From NCBI GenBank assembly GCA_036250195.1, contig JAVHZZ010000003.1:333620375-333684374 (forward strand): 64,000 nucleotides of DNA, read 5' to 3'. The notes under the pieces are model-generated. The model saw nothing but the letters and a program-made list of their open reading frames with translations. It was not told the origin of the DNA and ran no database searches. This DNA is from Mixophyes australis. Taxonomy: Eukaryota > Chordata > Amphibia > Anura > Limnodynastidae. Shown here one piece after another: positions 63,220 through 64,000 of this stretch. The position numbers and the translations under genes were made by a program. The stretch's first letter is position 1. Each line of letters begins with the position of its first letter.

Positions 63220-64000
63220 GTTTGTGAGAGAACAAGGATTTGTTTATTGGTGTTATCAATCCGTACTTCATTTTTTAAAAAAGCCTGCATACAGTGAAGA
63301 GGGGTGAATGCAGTATTCAACAGAGACCCTAATATGATAATGTTATCAGTAGGAACTATAGGAAACAAACACTCAGCATGAAAACATCTACTTTTCAGCA
63401 CTTTACACAGTATGGGGTTTATTTAGGAAGATGCGATGATCGGGCTGATTTTCTTTTTGCCGTGACTATTACCTGTAGATGCAATTTATCATTAAGCTGC
63501 CTCAGTAATACTAGTCAGAGTGGTAAGGGTTAACTTACAGCTTTGCCGGCCTATTCTGAAGCGATGTTTAATAAAATACACTGAGCTCAATGAAAAGCTT
63601 TGGTAGCATTTTCCATAATGTTTTAAGCTGCTATATGAAACCACACCAGCAGTACTTACAGCAGCCTCCCAAGTTCTGTTGATGTGAATAAGGAGTATAG
63701 AATACAAGCTTTTCAGAGTGAATTGATACAAGTCACTGAAATATCCAGATTGCACGTAAACAAATTAAATATTCACTTATTTTCCAGTAGAAGTAGTTAA
63801 TAGAGTAAATTACCTTATAATTAATTGCGGAATAGAAATTGAAACGAATAGTGGACTTCGATCATAAGTTCATACAGCTGCAAATAAGGAGGCCTTTGGT
63901 ATTACTTTAATGACTTTATGCTTGTTCTATTCAAAATAATAAATCCTTCCGTAACTCTACCATCTACAATTTTCAATTTAAACAATATAGTTTGCAATGT
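63220..64000. other. No gene recognised
   Basis: AT-rich non-coding sequence to the window end; open frames show no domain. Confidence 0.5.

Overview
This 64 kb window looks like vertebrate, most likely anuran amphibian, nuclear DNA. It is AT-rich, almost entirely non-coding, and full of short non-autonomous DNA transposons, tRNA-headed SINEs with (ATG)n tails, microsatellites and minisatellites. It holds one protein gene that I can support: FLRT3 on the + strand. FLRT3 is a type I membrane protein with a leucine-rich-repeat and fibronectin III ectodomain. The anuran assignment is an inference from the repeat types and the FLRT3 sequence, not from an alignment.

Gene layout. The FLRT3 coding region is a single uninterrupted exon (28357-30312), as is usual for FLRT genes. 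Two upstream non-coding exons can be proposed from strong splice sites. Exon 1 ends at 17623 (CAG|GTAAGC). Exon 2 is about 25740-26441 (TTCCTCCAG| acceptor, GG|GTATGT donor). Exon 3 begins at 28330 (TTTACCTGCAG|). The 3' UTR probably ends just after a poly(A) signal at 31778. In other vertebrates FLRT3 lies inside a large intron of MACROD2 on the opposite strand. The lack of any other recognisable gene here fits that arrangement, but I see no MACROD2 exon.

Repeats. From about 15 to 33 kb, around FLRT3, I recognise only simple repeats and one short motif. Outside that zone transposons are dense. They include: three related ~270-290 bp hAT-type MITEs (34.6, 46.7 and 49.3 kb), two with convincing 8-bp target duplications; a complete 1,820 bp hAT-type element with exact TIRs and an exact 8-bp duplication (55632-57451) that carries a minisatellite and a hairpin; a ~690 bp foldback element (13.9-14.6 kb); a ~1.2 kb element with ~185 bp inverted arms and a nested insertion (62.0-63.2 kb); a 465 bp insertion with 15-bp direct repeats (40.7-41.2 kb); two tRNA-headed/V-SINE-like copies (35.1 and 36.6 kb); and two divergent elements that both begin with the first ~35 nt of U2 snRNA (2.8 and 45.6 kb). 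A 60-bp minisatellite at 37.9-38.3 kb shows a three-unit (180 bp) super-period.

The most interesting candidates are the U2-headed repeat family, the small hAT MITE family, the higher-order 60-bp array, and a homeobox/POU-like motif cluster in FLRT3 intron 1. I found no prokaryote-type system, CRISPR array or operon.
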